DNA of 64,000 bases, taken from NCBI RefSeq assembly GCF_000341005.1, contig NZ_ANBD01000055.1, forward strand, positions 12,834-76,833. The letters are read 5' to 3'. The translations under genes and the position numbers were made by a program. Below the pieces are notes generated by a model, which was not told the DNA's origin, made no database searches, and worked only from the letters and a program-made list of their open reading frames with translations. Shown piece by piece: positions 1 through 8,537 of the stretch. This DNA comes from Nocardiopsis alkaliphila YIM 80379. Its GTDB lineage: Bacteria; Actinomycetota; Actinomycetes; Streptosporangiales; Streptosporangiaceae. Position 1 is the first letter of the stretch; the number at the start of each line of letters is the position of its first letter.

Positions 1-565
1 TCGCGCCATCGGTCAACGCCAAGAACGGGGCCCGAGGCAGTGTCCCCGTCAGTGCCTCCCCGGCGGCCCGTGGGTCCGCCCCGGCCGTCCAGAAACCGCC
101 CGGCACGTTGCGCCAGGCGCGAATCGCCGTTCCAGGTTCCACTCGTGGTCGCAGGTCGTCCAGCCGGGTGTCGGCCACCACCCGGACACTCCCGTGCTCC
201 TCGAACAACAACACGGAATCGGACAGGACCAGATACTCCAACGCGTCCTCGCCCAGCCGGACCGCGACCACGGTCGCCGAAGGTGTCTCCTGATTGGTGA
301 GGTCACAGCGGCCCTGGTGTGCGGCGGACGCCGCGATGATGGCTTCCGCCAGCGCGTCCTGGGGAGCAAGACCGGCGTCCAACTCCGCCAGCAGCAATGC
401 TCCGAGCCTGCGCGTGTACCAGGCCACCCCGTGTGAACAGCCATCGTCCACGTCCCTCGGAGCGCTGACACCGTCGAGTAGCACCGCGCTGGTGGCGGTC
501 ATCGCGGCGAAGTCCTCGTTGGGGTGCTCAGGACCGGCGGCTTCGGTGGCGAGGAGGAAGGGCAC
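1..565 (-). CDS. PP2C-like protein (3' end outside window)
   Basis: The reverse strand reads openly from a GTG at 565 to the window edge, with an AGGA element about 8 bases upstream of the GTG. The first residues include HPNEDF and LLDGVSAP. These resemble the N-E-D and D-G metal-binding segments of PP2C-type serine/threonine phosphatases, as found in a family of small actinomycete PP2C-like proteins of unknown target. A beta-strand-rich stretch follows (TVVAVRLGEDALEYLVLSDS), typical of that fold. At least 187 residues are present and the C-terminus is missing. Activity is inferred; the remaining metal ligands would lie in the unseen part or may be absent. It could be a non-catalytic homologue. 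Confidence 0.6.
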   Translation of the reverse strand, partial: MPFLLATEAAGPEHPNEDFAAMTATSAVLLDGVSAPRDVDDGCSHGVAWYTRRLGALLLAELDAGLAPQDALAEAIIAASAAHQGRCDLTNQETPSATVVAVRLGEDALEYLVLSDSVLLFEEHGSVRVVADTRLDDLRPRVEPGTAIRAWRNVPGGFWTAGADPRAAGEALTGTLPRAPFLALTDGA

Positions 566-656
566 GGTGCCCGTCCTACCCGAGGACGGGCACCCACACC
601 CGTTCGCGGGGTCTACCCGGTCACATGGACCCGGGGAAACTCGAACGGGTTCCGGT

Positions 657-1427
657 TCAGCGCACTACCACGGTGGCGTGCACGTTCAGGTGCCCCTGCT
701 CCCACAACCAGTCCATGGCGGCCAGGCTCACCCGGGCACAACCCTTGGACGCCGGTCGCGCCGGAACGCTCGGGTACCCGTGCACGGCGATGCCGCCGTT
801 GAAGTACTTGGGCCGGTACAACGCTCCGTACGGCCCCGGGTCCCAGGCATCGACATCACGGAAGACGGAGTAGGTGCCCTCGGGGGTGGTGGCGATCCGT
901 TCATCGCCGTCGGAACCCTCATAGGGCTGACCGGAGCCGGTGGAGGTGTGGATGACGCGCTGGACCTCACCGTCGGTGACGATCAGCAGGAGCTGACGCT
1001 CCAGGTCGATCTCCACCACGGAACCGGAGCCGGTGCTCGCGGAGGGGACCGTGCCCTCGTCGAGGGCGGAGCGGGTGTCCGGGCCGACGATGCCGTCCCG
1101 ATCGATCCCGGCGGCCTTCTGCAGGGCCAGGACGGCGTGCTCGGTGTGCAGGCCGAACTCACCGTCCACCCCGTCGATCCAGTAGCCGAGTTCACTCAGC
1201 CGTTCCTGGAGGGCGTGTACCTGCGCGCCGGAGTCACCGGTGCGCAGTTGAGCGGTGATCGCCGTGGCGGAGGACGCACCGTCGGGTGCTGAGGCCACGG
1301 ACGGGACGGCGTGCACGGGGGAGGCGAGCAGAGCCGCGCTCAGGGCCAAGGCGCAGGCCGGTCCGAGGAGGGTTGTCCGGAGGGGGTTCCTTGCGAAGGG
1401 TGATCGAGGGGAGACCATACGTTCCAT
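657..1427 (-). CDS. L,D-transpeptidase with peptidoglycan-binding domain
   Basis: This exported enzyme is predicted to form 3-3 cross-links, or attach groups, in peptidoglycan. A signal peptide (about residues 1-41, ending SPVHA) is followed by a PG_binding_1 domain around residues 60-120 (GAQVHALQERLSELGYWIDG). A YkuD catalytic domain follows from about residue 135. The active-site signature is visible: His216 in HGYPSVPARP and Cys230 in SKGCARV, with the usual spacing. The 256-residue length is normal for two-domain actinobacterial enzymes. An in-frame ATG at 1418 is an alternative start. The gene diverges from dhaK across about 270 bases. Confidence 0.92.
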   Translation of the reverse strand: MERMVSPRSPFARNPLRTTLLGPACALALSAALLASPVHAVPSVASAPDGASSATAITAQLRTGDSGAQVHALQERLSELGYWIDGVDGEFGLHTEHAVLALQKAAGIDRDGIVGPDTRSALDEGTVPSASTGSGSVVEIDLERQLLLIVTDGEVQRVIHTSTGSGQPYEGSDGDERIATTPEGTYSVFRDVDAWDPGPYGALYRPKYFNGGIAVHGYPSVPARPASKGCARVSLAAMDWLWEQGHLNVHATVVVR

Positions 1428-1697
1428 TTACCCATAGATCCGGGGTCTTGGTCGCCCCACTTTCGGAACTCGTTGACGATCGAATGGCGCCTGGGTGGAC
1501 TTCGGCCGGACCACCAGGCAGGACACGGCGCGAACTCGTCGAGAAAACCTCTCGATCCTCACCCCACGAACCAGGGGCCGGGATCTGTCCGAAGTGGGGT
1601 GAGGGCCGAAGCAGGGTAGATCGAGTGAGCGGGACACAGCGGCCCGAACATCGCGCGGTGACCCGACCCAGGGATCCCCGAGAACCCAGGAGGCGGC

Positions 1698-2693
1698 ATG
1701 AGCCGGTTCTTCATGAACGAGCGTGAGACCCTCGTCGAACAGGCGTTGGAAGGGTTCGCCGAGTCCCATAGCGGTCTCGTCGACGTCCATCCCGACCCCT
1801 TGTTCGTCACCCGCCGGACGCCCACCACGGGCAAGGTCGCCCTGTTGTCGGGTGGTGGCTCCGGCCACGAACCCCTGCACACCGGTTTCGTGGGCCAGGG
1901 AATGCTCGACGCGGCGGTTCCCGGTGACGTCTTCACCAGCCCCACCGCCCTACAAGTGCGCGCGGCCATCCAGGCCGTCGACAGTGGCGAGGGCACGGTG
2001 ATGGTCGTCAAGAACTACACCGGCGACGTTTTGAACTTCTCCATCGCCGCCGAACTCCTCGCCGACACACACCGGGTCGAACAGGTGCTGGTCGACGACG
2101 ATCTCGCCACCGAAAGAGAGGACGACGGTGGTCCTGGGCGGCGTGGCACCGCGGCCGTGGTCGCGGTGGAGAAGATCTGCGGTGCCGCGGCCGAGGCGGG
2201 AGTGCCCATCGCACAGGTGCGTGACCTGGGACGGCGGGTGGTGGCGCGGTCGGCGACGCTCGGAGTGTCGTTCGAAGCGTGCACCAACCCGGAGACCGGA
2301 CGCCGCTCCTTCGAGCTGGAACCCGGGGAGATGGAGTTCGGCGTGGGGATCCACGGTGAACGAGGCATCCAGACCAGAGTGATCGGCAAGGCCGACGACC
2401 TGGTGGAGAGCCTGGTGTCTCGGCTGGTGGAGGCGGTGGGTCTGCGTCGCAGTGACTCGGTGTTGGCGATCGTCAATGGCCTGGGGGCCACACACGGTCT
2501 CGAACTCGCGGTGGCGGCCAGGCAGACCCGCCGGGTCCTGGACGGGCAGGGGATCGATATCACCCGTTCCCTGGTCGGGCCGTACGTGACCTCGTTGGAC
2601 ATGAAGGGGTTGTCGATCACGCTCACCGCGCTGACCGACGACCTGGTGAAGTTCTGGGACGCGCCGGTGCGGACGCCGGCCCTGGTGTGGTGA
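1698..2693 (+). CDS. dhaK: Dihydroxyacetone kinase subunit DhaK
   Basis: DhaK binds dihydroxyacetone, or a related short ketose, and positions it for phosphorylation in the cytoplasm. The 331-residue protein has the SGGGSGHEPLHTGFVGQG segment near residues 51-68 and the KNYTGDVLNF segment near 105-114. His219 in the GIHGERG motif is the family histidine that binds the carbonyl as a hemiaminal. The start is set by an AGGAGG sequence just before the ATG. It overlaps dhaL, so the two are co-translated. No DhaM phosphotransferase gene lies beside it, so the phosphate donor (PTS or ATP) is not settled by this window. Confidence 0.95.
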   Translation: MSRFFMNERETLVEQALEGFAESHSGLVDVHPDPLFVTRRTPTTGKVALLSGGGSGHEPLHTGFVGQGMLDAAVPGDVFTSPTALQVRAAIQAVDSGEGTVMVVKNYTGDVLNFSIAAELLADTHRVEQVLVDDDLATEREDDGGPGRRGTAAVVAVEKICGAAAEAGVPIAQVRDLGRRVVARSATLGVSFEACTNPETGRRSFELEPGEMEFGVGIHGERGIQTRVIGKADDLVESLVSRLVEAVGLRRSDSVLAIVNGLGATHGLELAVAARQTRRVLDGQGIDITRSLVGPYVTSLDMKGLSITLTALTDDLVKFWDAPVRTPALVW

Positions 2694-3346
2694 CGAAAGT
2701 GGTGGACATGACGGACAAAGGGAATGGGACGAACGGGGCCGAACTGACGGGGGCGGGGGCCAAGATGTGGCTCTTGGCGTTCGTGGATCGGGTCGTGGCG
2801 GGGGCCGACGAGCTCACCGAGCTGGATCGCGAGGCCGGAGACGGCGATTTCGGATGGAACATCTCCTCCGCGCTCAAACGCGGCCGCGAAGGATTGGAGG
2901 GCATCGACGAGGCGCATCCAGCGCAGGCCTTTCAAACGGTGGCGGACGCCTTTTTGGCCTCGGGTGGGACGAGCGGTCCCCTGTTCGGTCTGTGGTTCGG
3001 CCGTTTGGGGGCGGGGCCCACCGCACCATGGGGCGTCCCGGAACTGGGCGCGGCCTTCGGGACGGCGACCGAGGCGGTGCGCCGGCTCGGTAAGGCCGAG
3101 GTGGGGCACAAGACCATGGTGGACGCGATGGTCCCGGCCACCGAGGTGCTCACCGACGCCACCGCCCGAACCTGGCGGGAGGCGGTGTCCGAGGCGGCCA
3201 GGGCGGCGCGGGCGGGCGCGGAGTCCACCGGTGGGATGGTCGCCCACCGAGGGCGCGCCAGTTACCTGGGGGAACGGGCCAAGGACGTGTTGGATCCGGG
3301 CGCGGTGGCCGTGGCGTGGTTCTTCGAGTCGGCCGAGGGGGTCTGA
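2687..3346 (+). CDS. dhaL: Dihydroxyacetone kinase ADP-binding subunit DhaL
   Basis: DhaL carries the nucleotide and magnesium and transfers the phosphate to the ketose held by DhaK. The DREAGDGDFGWN segment near residues 44-55 matches the conserved aspartates that bind Mg-ADP, and GGTSGPLFGLWF is the second family motif. It has 219 residues from a GTG at 2687 that overlaps the end of dhaK; an ATG at 2708 is a possible alternative start. The following SDR gene begins 62 bases downstream in the same direction and may be in the operon. Confidence 0.93.
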   Translation: MVTKVVDMTDKGNGTNGAELTGAGAKMWLLAFVDRVVAGADELTELDREAGDGDFGWNISSALKRGREGLEGIDEAHPAQAFQTVADAFLASGGTSGPLFGLWFGRLGAGPTAPWGVPELGAAFGTATEAVRRLGKAEVGHKTMVDAMVPATEVLTDATARTWREAVSEAARAARAGAESTGGMVAHRGRASYLGERAKDVLDPGAVAVAWFFESAEGV

Positions 3347-3408
3347 GCTCCTCACATCGAGCGGGGCCGATAACCTCCCCTTCTGCGGACCGAAACCAGG
3401 GGGCGAAC

Positions 3409-4173
3409 GTGAGCGAGAGCAGAACCACCGTCAACGACCACAAGGTCGTCGTGATCACCGGTGCCGGTGCGGGGATCGGTCGGGTCACCACGCATCGCCT
3501 GCTCGCCGACGGCCACTCCGTGGTCCTGGCGGGCCGTCGTGTCCGAACCCTGGAGGAGACGGCCGAGGGACGTCCGGGGGCGACCGTGGTGGAGACCGAC
3601 GTGACCTCCTCGGAGTCGGTACGGGCACTGTTCAGGTCGGTGCGCGAGCGTTATGGCCGGGTGGACGTGTTGTTCAACAACGCCGGCGTGTTCGGTGCCG
3701 CGGCGTCGGTGGAGGAGATCTCCGATGAGGACTGGCACGAGGTCTTGGCCACCAACGTCACCGGCGCGCTGTACTGCGCTCGGGAAGCGGCCACGCTCAT
3801 GCGGACACAGGAACCCCGTGGTGGGCGGATCATCAACAACGGTTCGATCTCCGCGCACGTGCCCCGGCCATCCAGCGTGGCGTACACGGTCAGCAAGCAC
3901 GCCATCAGCGGACTCACCGCCTCCATGAACCTGGACCTGCGCGATCACGGCATCGCCTGTAGCCAGATCGACATCGGCAACGCCGCCACCGCCATGACCG
4001 CCGGTTTCGGCGCCAACGCCCGACAAGCCGATGGTTCGGTGCGCCCCGAGGCCACCATCGACGCCGCGTACGTCGCCGACACGATCGCGCACATCGTCTC
4101 CCTGCCGCTCGACGTCAACGTCCCCACCCTCACGGTGATGGCCCGCCAGATGCCCTTCGCCGGTCGAGGCTGA
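3409..4173 (+). CDS. Short-chain dehydrogenase/reductase
   Basis: This is a cytosolic NAD(P)-dependent oxidoreductase of the classical SDR family, 254 residues from the GTG at 3409. A purine-rich stretch (CCAGGGGG) precedes it; the reading frame is open further upstream, but that region lacks a ribosome site and family similarity. The cofactor motif TGAGAGIG lies near residue 17, NNAG near 90, and the catalytic Ser/Tyr/Lys set is in SISAHVPRPSSVAYTVSKH. Substrate is unknown. Its place behind dhaKL suggests a role with a small polyol or ketose, such as an upstream oxidation step; that is inference from context. Confidence 0.85.
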   Translation: MSESRTTVNDHKVVVITGAGAGIGRVTTHRLLADGHSVVLAGRRVRTLEETAEGRPGATVVETDVTSSESVRALFRSVRERYGRVDVLFNNAGVFGAAASVEEISDEDWHEVLATNVTGALYCAREAATLMRTQEPRGGRIINNGSISAHVPRPSSVAYTVSKHAISGLTASMNLDLRDHGIACSQIDIGNAATAMTAGFGANARQADGSVRPEATIDAAYVADTIAHIVSLPLDVNVPTLTVMARQMPFAGRG

Positions 4174-4325
4174 GAGCCCATCCGCCGGACACCCCTTGGC
4201 GAAAAGCGGTTCGGTGGCGCGTCCGACTGTGCTAGCGTCGCCTCCTCGCGGCGACCCGGACCTGGCCCCCTGGCCCAGGGACGTGCCGAATGCACGTTCT
4301 CGACCTGCCAAGGGGAGCCGCACCC

Positions 4326-5132
4326 GTGCGTGTCCACTTCGCGGTGTACGCCCGAGGGCTACGCCGACATTCCACCTACCGTGCCGCCACCGTCGCCGGC
4401 GTCCTCACCAACTCGGTTTTCGGGGCCATCAACGCGATGGTCCTGCTCGCCGTGTTCGCGGCGAGGCCACGGATCAACGGCTACGACGCCACCGACGCCG
4501 TCACCCAGGTGTTCGTCGGGCAGATGCTCATCACGGTCACCATGATCATCAGTATCGCTCCCTCCCTCGACCTCGCCGAACGCATCCGCACGGGAGAGAT
4601 CGCGAGTGACCTGCTCCGGCCGGTCTCCCTCCAGGGATGGTGGCTGGCGCAGGACTTGGGGCGGGCCACGTTCGGTCTCGTCTTTCGCGGCCTGCCGACC
4701 TTCCTGGTCGGTGTCGTCCTGTTCGACGTGGTGATCCCGGACGGTGTCGGCCGGTCCCTGGTGTTCCTCGCGTCGGTGTTCCTGGCCGCGCTGATCGGGT
4801 TCGCCCTGCGCTACCTGTACTCGCTCTGTGGGTTCTGGATGCTGGACAGTCGCGGGGTGTGGGCGATCAACGGCCTGGTCGGCCCGGTCATCGCCGGCAT
4901 GTTGCTGCCCCTGGCGCTGTTCCCACCGACCATCGGTGACATGCTTCGCCTGCTCCCCTGGGCTTGCATGGTGCAAATCCCCGCGGAGATCCTCCTCGGC
5001 AAGGACGACCTGCCCGGCGGGGGCGCGTTGGGAGGCCTGGCCCTTCAGGGTCTCTGGGCGGCGGTGCTGCTCGGGGCGGGGACATACCTCACCTCCGTGG
5101 CCACACGCAGGGCGGTGATTCAGGGTGGCTGA
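4326..5132 (+). CDS. ABC-2 family transporter permease (first of two)
   Basis: This is an integral membrane subunit of about 268 residues with six predicted hydrophobic helices, for example near AATVAGVLTNSVFGAINAMVLLAV cut at its ends and FLASVFLAALIGFALRYLY. The LDLAERIRTGEIASDLLRPV segment is typical of the ABC2_membrane_6 type permeases that come as a pair with one ATPase. The GTG at 4326 is preferred because AAGGGGAG lies about 10 bases upstream; an ATG at 4290 lacks such a site. The next permease starts inside its last codons. Substrate unknown; family members export lipids, peptides or drugs. Confidence 0.82.
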   Translation: MRVHFAVYARGLRRHSTYRAATVAGVLTNSVFGAINAMVLLAVFAARPRINGYDATDAVTQVFVGQMLITVTMIISIAPSLDLAERIRTGEIASDLLRPVSLQGWWLAQDLGRATFGLVFRGLPTFLVGVVLFDVVIPDGVGRSLVFLASVFLAALIGFALRYLYSLCGFWMLDSRGVWAINGLVGPVIAGMLLPLALFPPTIGDMLRLLPWACMVQIPAEILLGKDDLPGGGALGGLALQGLWAAVLLGAGTYLTSVATRRAVIQGG

Positions 5133-6009
5133 CACTCACCGACGCATCGTGCCCGGGGACGAGCCCGGAGAGGGGGACGGTGGTGCCCGGCTCGCGGTCA
5201 CGAAACTCCTGCGTCCGTTCCTCGACTACCGGCGGTTGGCCTGGTTGTGGGTGCGCGCCGCCGCCCAGTATCCGTTGTCCCTGGCCTTGATGTCCTTGGC
5301 CGTCACGACCGGAGTCCTCACCCAGGTCGGTGCGGTGGTCATCGTCTTCGGTCACGCCGGTACCCTGGCCGGCTTCACCGTGTACGAAGGGCTGTTGGTC
5401 TTCGCACTCGCGTCGAGCGCATTCGGAATCGCGGACATGTTCGCGGGTTCCGTGGAACGCCTGGGCCATCACGTCCGCACCGGTTCCTTCGACGCCATGC
5501 TCATTCGCCCGGTTTCGCCCCTGGTCCAAGTGGCCGCGGACGAATTCTCTCCACGGCGCCTCGGCAAGGTCGTTCCCGCCCTGGTGGTACTGGGCATCGC
5601 CTTGGTCAACGTCGACGTGGAGTGGTCGTACCTCAAGATGGCGCTGCTCGCGTTGACGATGCTCTCCGGCGTGTTGATCTGCTCTGCGATCTGGGTGATC
5701 AGCGCGTGTGTGCAGTTCTTCGTCGCCGGCGCCCGTGAGGCGGCGAACTCGCTCACCTACGGTGGTCAGGCCCTCACCGAATACCCCATCGCGATCTACG
5801 GTGAGGAGATCGTCCGTTCGGTCACCTACGTGGTGCCGCTGGCGTTCGTCAGCTGGCAACCGGCTCTGCTCGTACTCGACCGCCCCGACCCTCTCGGTAT
5901 GCCCGAGTACTTGCGTCACACGGGTCCGGCCGTGGCCGTCCTCCTCTGCGCCTGCGCCGCTCTCGTCTGGCGGACCGGGTTGCGTCACTACCGATCCACC
6001 GGGAGCTGA
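5125..6009 (+). CDS. ABC-2 family transporter permease (second of two)
   Basis: This 294-residue membrane protein starts at a GTG that overlaps the previous permease gene by 8 bases. It has the same topology and the parallel motif VERLGHHVRTGSFDAMLIRP, so the two permeases probably form a heterodimer. A hydrophilic N-terminal tail of about 30 residues precedes the first helix. The ATPase gene follows after 3 bases. No substrate-binding protein is encoded nearby, which fits an exporter. Substrate unknown. Confidence 0.82.
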   Translation: MADTHRRIVPGDEPGEGDGGARLAVTKLLRPFLDYRRLAWLWVRAAAQYPLSLALMSLAVTTGVLTQVGAVVIVFGHAGTLAGFTVYEGLLVFALASSAFGIADMFAGSVERLGHHVRTGSFDAMLIRPVSPLVQVAADEFSPRRLGKVVPALVVLGIALVNVDVEWSYLKMALLALTMLSGVLICSAIWVISACVQFFVAGAREAANSLTYGGQALTEYPIAIYGEEIVRSVTYVVPLAFVSWQPALLVLDRPDPLGMPEYLRHTGPAVAVLLCACAALVWRTGLRHYRSTGS

Positions 6010-6012
6010 ACG

Positions 6013-7017
6013 ATGACCTCGAACGCGATCATCCGAACGGACCCGGGCGAGCCGATCATCGAGGTCGTCGACCTAGGGCGCGACTTCGTGCTCTCCGAAG
6101 GGCCGTTCCTGCGCCGAACCCGTCGCACGGTCACCGCGGTCCGCGACCTCACCTTCACGGTCCGACCCGGAGAGATCGTCGGTTGTCTGGGACCCAACGG
6201 CGCCGGGAAATCCAGCACGATGAAGATGCTCACCGGCATCCTCACCCCCACCTCGGGCAGGGCTCGGGTGGCGGGGATGGAACCCGCCCGACAACGTACC
6301 CGCCTGGCCCGGGAGATCGGTGTCGTGTTCGGCCAGCGCACTACGCTGTGGTGGGATCTGCCGTTACGAGACAGTCTGGCCCTGACCCGGCACCTGTATC
6401 GGGTTCCTGGCCGAGCGCACGCCGAACGTCTGGCCGAGCTCACCGAACTCCTCGAACTCGGCCCCTTTCTGGACACCCCGGTGCGTCAACTCAGCCTGGG
6501 GCAACGCATGCGGGGCGACATCACCGCGGCCCTGCTGCACGCCCCACGCCTGTTGGTCCTGGATGAGCCCACCATCGGTTTGGACGTGGTGAGCAAGTCG
6601 ACGATCCGTGATTTCCTTTTGCGGACCAACTCCGAGCGTGGCACCACGATCCTCATCACCACCCATGACCTGGGGGACGTGGAACGACTGTGTGAGCGCG
6701 TGATGGTGATCGACCATGGTCGCCTGGTCTTCGACGGTGCTCTTCCCCGACTGCGGGCAGCGGTCCCCACGCCGCGGATGTTGGTGGTCGACCTGGCCTC
6801 TGCGTCCGGGGAGATCGAGGTGACCGGCGCCCGCACCGTTCGGGTGGAGGGACCGCGGCAGTGGTTGGAACTCAGGGACAATCCGGCCCGAGTGATCGCC
6901 GAGGTGACCCGCGAACACGAAGTGGTCGACCTGACCCTGCGCGAACCCGACATCGAGGCGGTGGTGTCCTCCCTCTACAGAGGGGCGGACCCCGTGGAGG
7001 AGGCGGGAAGTCGCTGA
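6013..7017 (+). CDS. ABC transporter ATP-binding protein
   Basis: This cytoplasmic ATPase powers the two permeases upstream. Walker A is GPNGAGKSS near residue 61, the signature is LSLGQRMRG near 160, Walker B with the catalytic Glu is LLVLDEPTIGLD near 180, and the switch His lies in ITTHDLGDVERLC. The 334-residue length includes a C-terminal regulatory extension of about 90 residues, common in this three-gene ABC-2 arrangement. GGGAG precedes the ATG at 6013. Confidence 0.92.
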   Translation: MTSNAIIRTDPGEPIIEVVDLGRDFVLSEGPFLRRTRRTVTAVRDLTFTVRPGEIVGCLGPNGAGKSSTMKMLTGILTPTSGRARVAGMEPARQRTRLAREIGVVFGQRTTLWWDLPLRDSLALTRHLYRVPGRAHAERLAELTELLELGPFLDTPVRQLSLGQRMRGDITAALLHAPRLLVLDEPTIGLDVVSKSTIRDFLLRTNSERGTTILITTHDLGDVERLCERVMVIDHGRLVFDGALPRLRAAVPTPRMLVVDLASASGEIEVTGARTVRVEGPRQWLELRDNPARVIAEVTREHEVVDLTLREPDIEAVVSSLYRGADPVEEAGSR

Positions 7018-7307
7018 GTTCGACGAGCCGGGCCGGAAGGGGCCCGTGGAGGAGCGGTGTTCCCTGTCTGAAGGCGGGTGGGCCCGTTCTCGGACTCGTT
7101 TTGGTGACCCGGGCGCTCCCATGGAGCTTCTCGGCCATGCTGGTCGCCCGGTTCGTTCGGGGCCGCCGGCGGGCGCGGGTGGCCCTGGTGATGCCCATGA
7201 TGGGAGTGGGCCCGGCGAGCGTGCCGGCCCCCACGGAACTCGGCCTTGTGCCCGTACCCTCCGGAGGATCGGGGCCTGATCATTCCGATTTCCGGGGTTC
7301 CGCGAAG

Positions 7308-8222
7308 ATGGTGCGCATGATGCTGCCGTCTTATGGAATATGGCTCGGAATCGCATTCGGTGTGCTCTCTTGCGCCGCCTACACGGCTGCGGCCGTGGCC
7401 CAACGCAGGCTCGCCGTGCACCTGACCGAACCACTGACCGGCCGACGGCAGATCGGACTGCTGCTGCGACATCCGCTCTGGTGGGTCTCCCTGGTGTTCA
7501 ACGGCGGACGCGCGGGGTTCCAGGTGGCGGCGGTCGGTTTCGCTCCGCTCACGGTGGTGCAGCCTCTCGGGGTGTTGGTGCTGGTCTTCGGGATCCCTTG
7601 GTCGGCCAGACTGGGGGGCCGTGGGGTGAGCCGGGCGGAGTGGCATGGGGCCGCCTACACGATGGTGGCCTTGGGCGTCCTGCTCGCGGTCACGGTCACC
7701 GGCGACCAGGGCGGAGTGTTGTCGGAAACGGACTCCACACTGGTCGGCTCGGGGACGGTCCTCCTGCTCGCCGGTGCCGCTTGGCTGGCGGGCCGGGTCT
7801 CCTCCGCGGCCTGGCGCAGTTACCTGTTGGCGGGGGCCGCGGGTGTGGCGTTCGGCGTCTCCTCGGCGACGGTCAAGACCGCTCTGTGGGCCTTCGCCTC
7901 TTGGGGGGCCGTCGCGTTCGTGCACCCCGCGACACTCGCCACTCCGGTGCTCGCGGTACTAGGACTCTTCCTCGCGCAGGCCGCCTACCAGGGGATGGAC
8001 CTGGGAGCCCCCTTGGGGATCACCACCTTGGCCAATCCCGTATCGGCGGCGATCGTGGGTGTGGCCTTCATGGGGGAGACCTACTCGGGGGGTTGGCTGG
8101 GAGGGTTCATCGCCGTGGCCTGTGCTTTGGTCGCCGCGCACGGAATCCGGCTGCTCACCGTTGTCTCCGTCGACTCTCCTGGGGACACGACGAGACCTCC
8201 CGAAGCCGAGTCCCATACCTGA
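7308..8222 (+). CDS. DMT-superfamily membrane transporter
   Basis: A roughly 304-residue protein with about nine to ten hydrophobic helices and a short hydrophilic C-terminus. The N-terminal half (IWLGIAFGVLSCAAYTAAAV, then GFAPLTVVQPLGVLVLVFG) and the C-terminal half (GAPLGITTLANPVSAAIVGV) follow the EamA/NIPA-like pattern of actinomycete DMT transporters. Several starts are close together (ATG 7308, ATG 7317, ATG 7320) with no decisive ribosome site; the frame is open further upstream but that part does not look like protein of this family. Substrate unknown. It converges on the sensor kinase gene. Confidence 0.75.
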   Translation: MVRMMLPSYGIWLGIAFGVLSCAAYTAAAVAQRRLAVHLTEPLTGRRQIGLLLRHPLWWVSLVFNGGRAGFQVAAVGFAPLTVVQPLGVLVLVFGIPWSARLGGRGVSRAEWHGAAYTMVALGVLLAVTVTGDQGGVLSETDSTLVGSGTVLLLAGAAWLAGRVSSAAWRSYLLAGAAGVAFGVSSATVKTALWAFASWGAVAFVHPATLATPVLAVLGLFLAQAAYQGMDLGAPLGITTLANPVSAAIVGVAFMGETYSGGWLGGFIAVACALVAAHGIRLLTVVSVDSPGDTTRPPEAESHT

Positions 8223-8537
8223 ACCCGTTCCGCCTCGCACTTGGGGACCCCGAGCCCGCTTCGGCTCTTCGCCCCCACCACCTGCTACGAACCCGGTGCC
8301 GGATCGCCATGAACCGCCCCGCCTTCGAACATGGTTTCGTTGCGTTGTTTCGTCACGGTGGTGATCCGTCACAGGCGTTGCGTGTGCACCGTTTCGTCGG
8401 CCTCGGTAAGCCTCCGGTGTGGTCGAAGGACGGTGACGAAACGAACGGAGCGGGTCACCGCTCACATGGGAGAAGTTCCATGGATCTGCGTCTCGTACGA
8501 TCGGCGAAGGGCGTCCTCGGTTCTGCGCGCGCCGGGC
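8223..8537. other. Intergenic region between convergent genes
   Basis: This 315-base stretch lies between the DMT transporter and the sensor kinase gene, which face each other. I find no convincing gene in it. It contains repeated GTTTCGT elements in both orientations (listed separately) and no clear intrinsic terminator. Confidence 0.5.
8347..8442. repeat. Inverted GTTTCGTCAC repeat
   Basis: GTTTCGTCAC at 8347-8356 has its exact reverse complement GTGACGAAAC at 8433-8442, separated by 76 bases. Further GTTTCGT copies lie near 8334 and 8389. The purpose is not evident: it could be a protein-binding array or a long hairpin in the converging transcripts. Confidence 0.5.

Noticed and set aside
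2015-3355. Reverse-strand open frame of about 446 codons opposite dhaK and dhaL
   Set aside because: It spans two well-supported overlapping genes and resembles no protein family.
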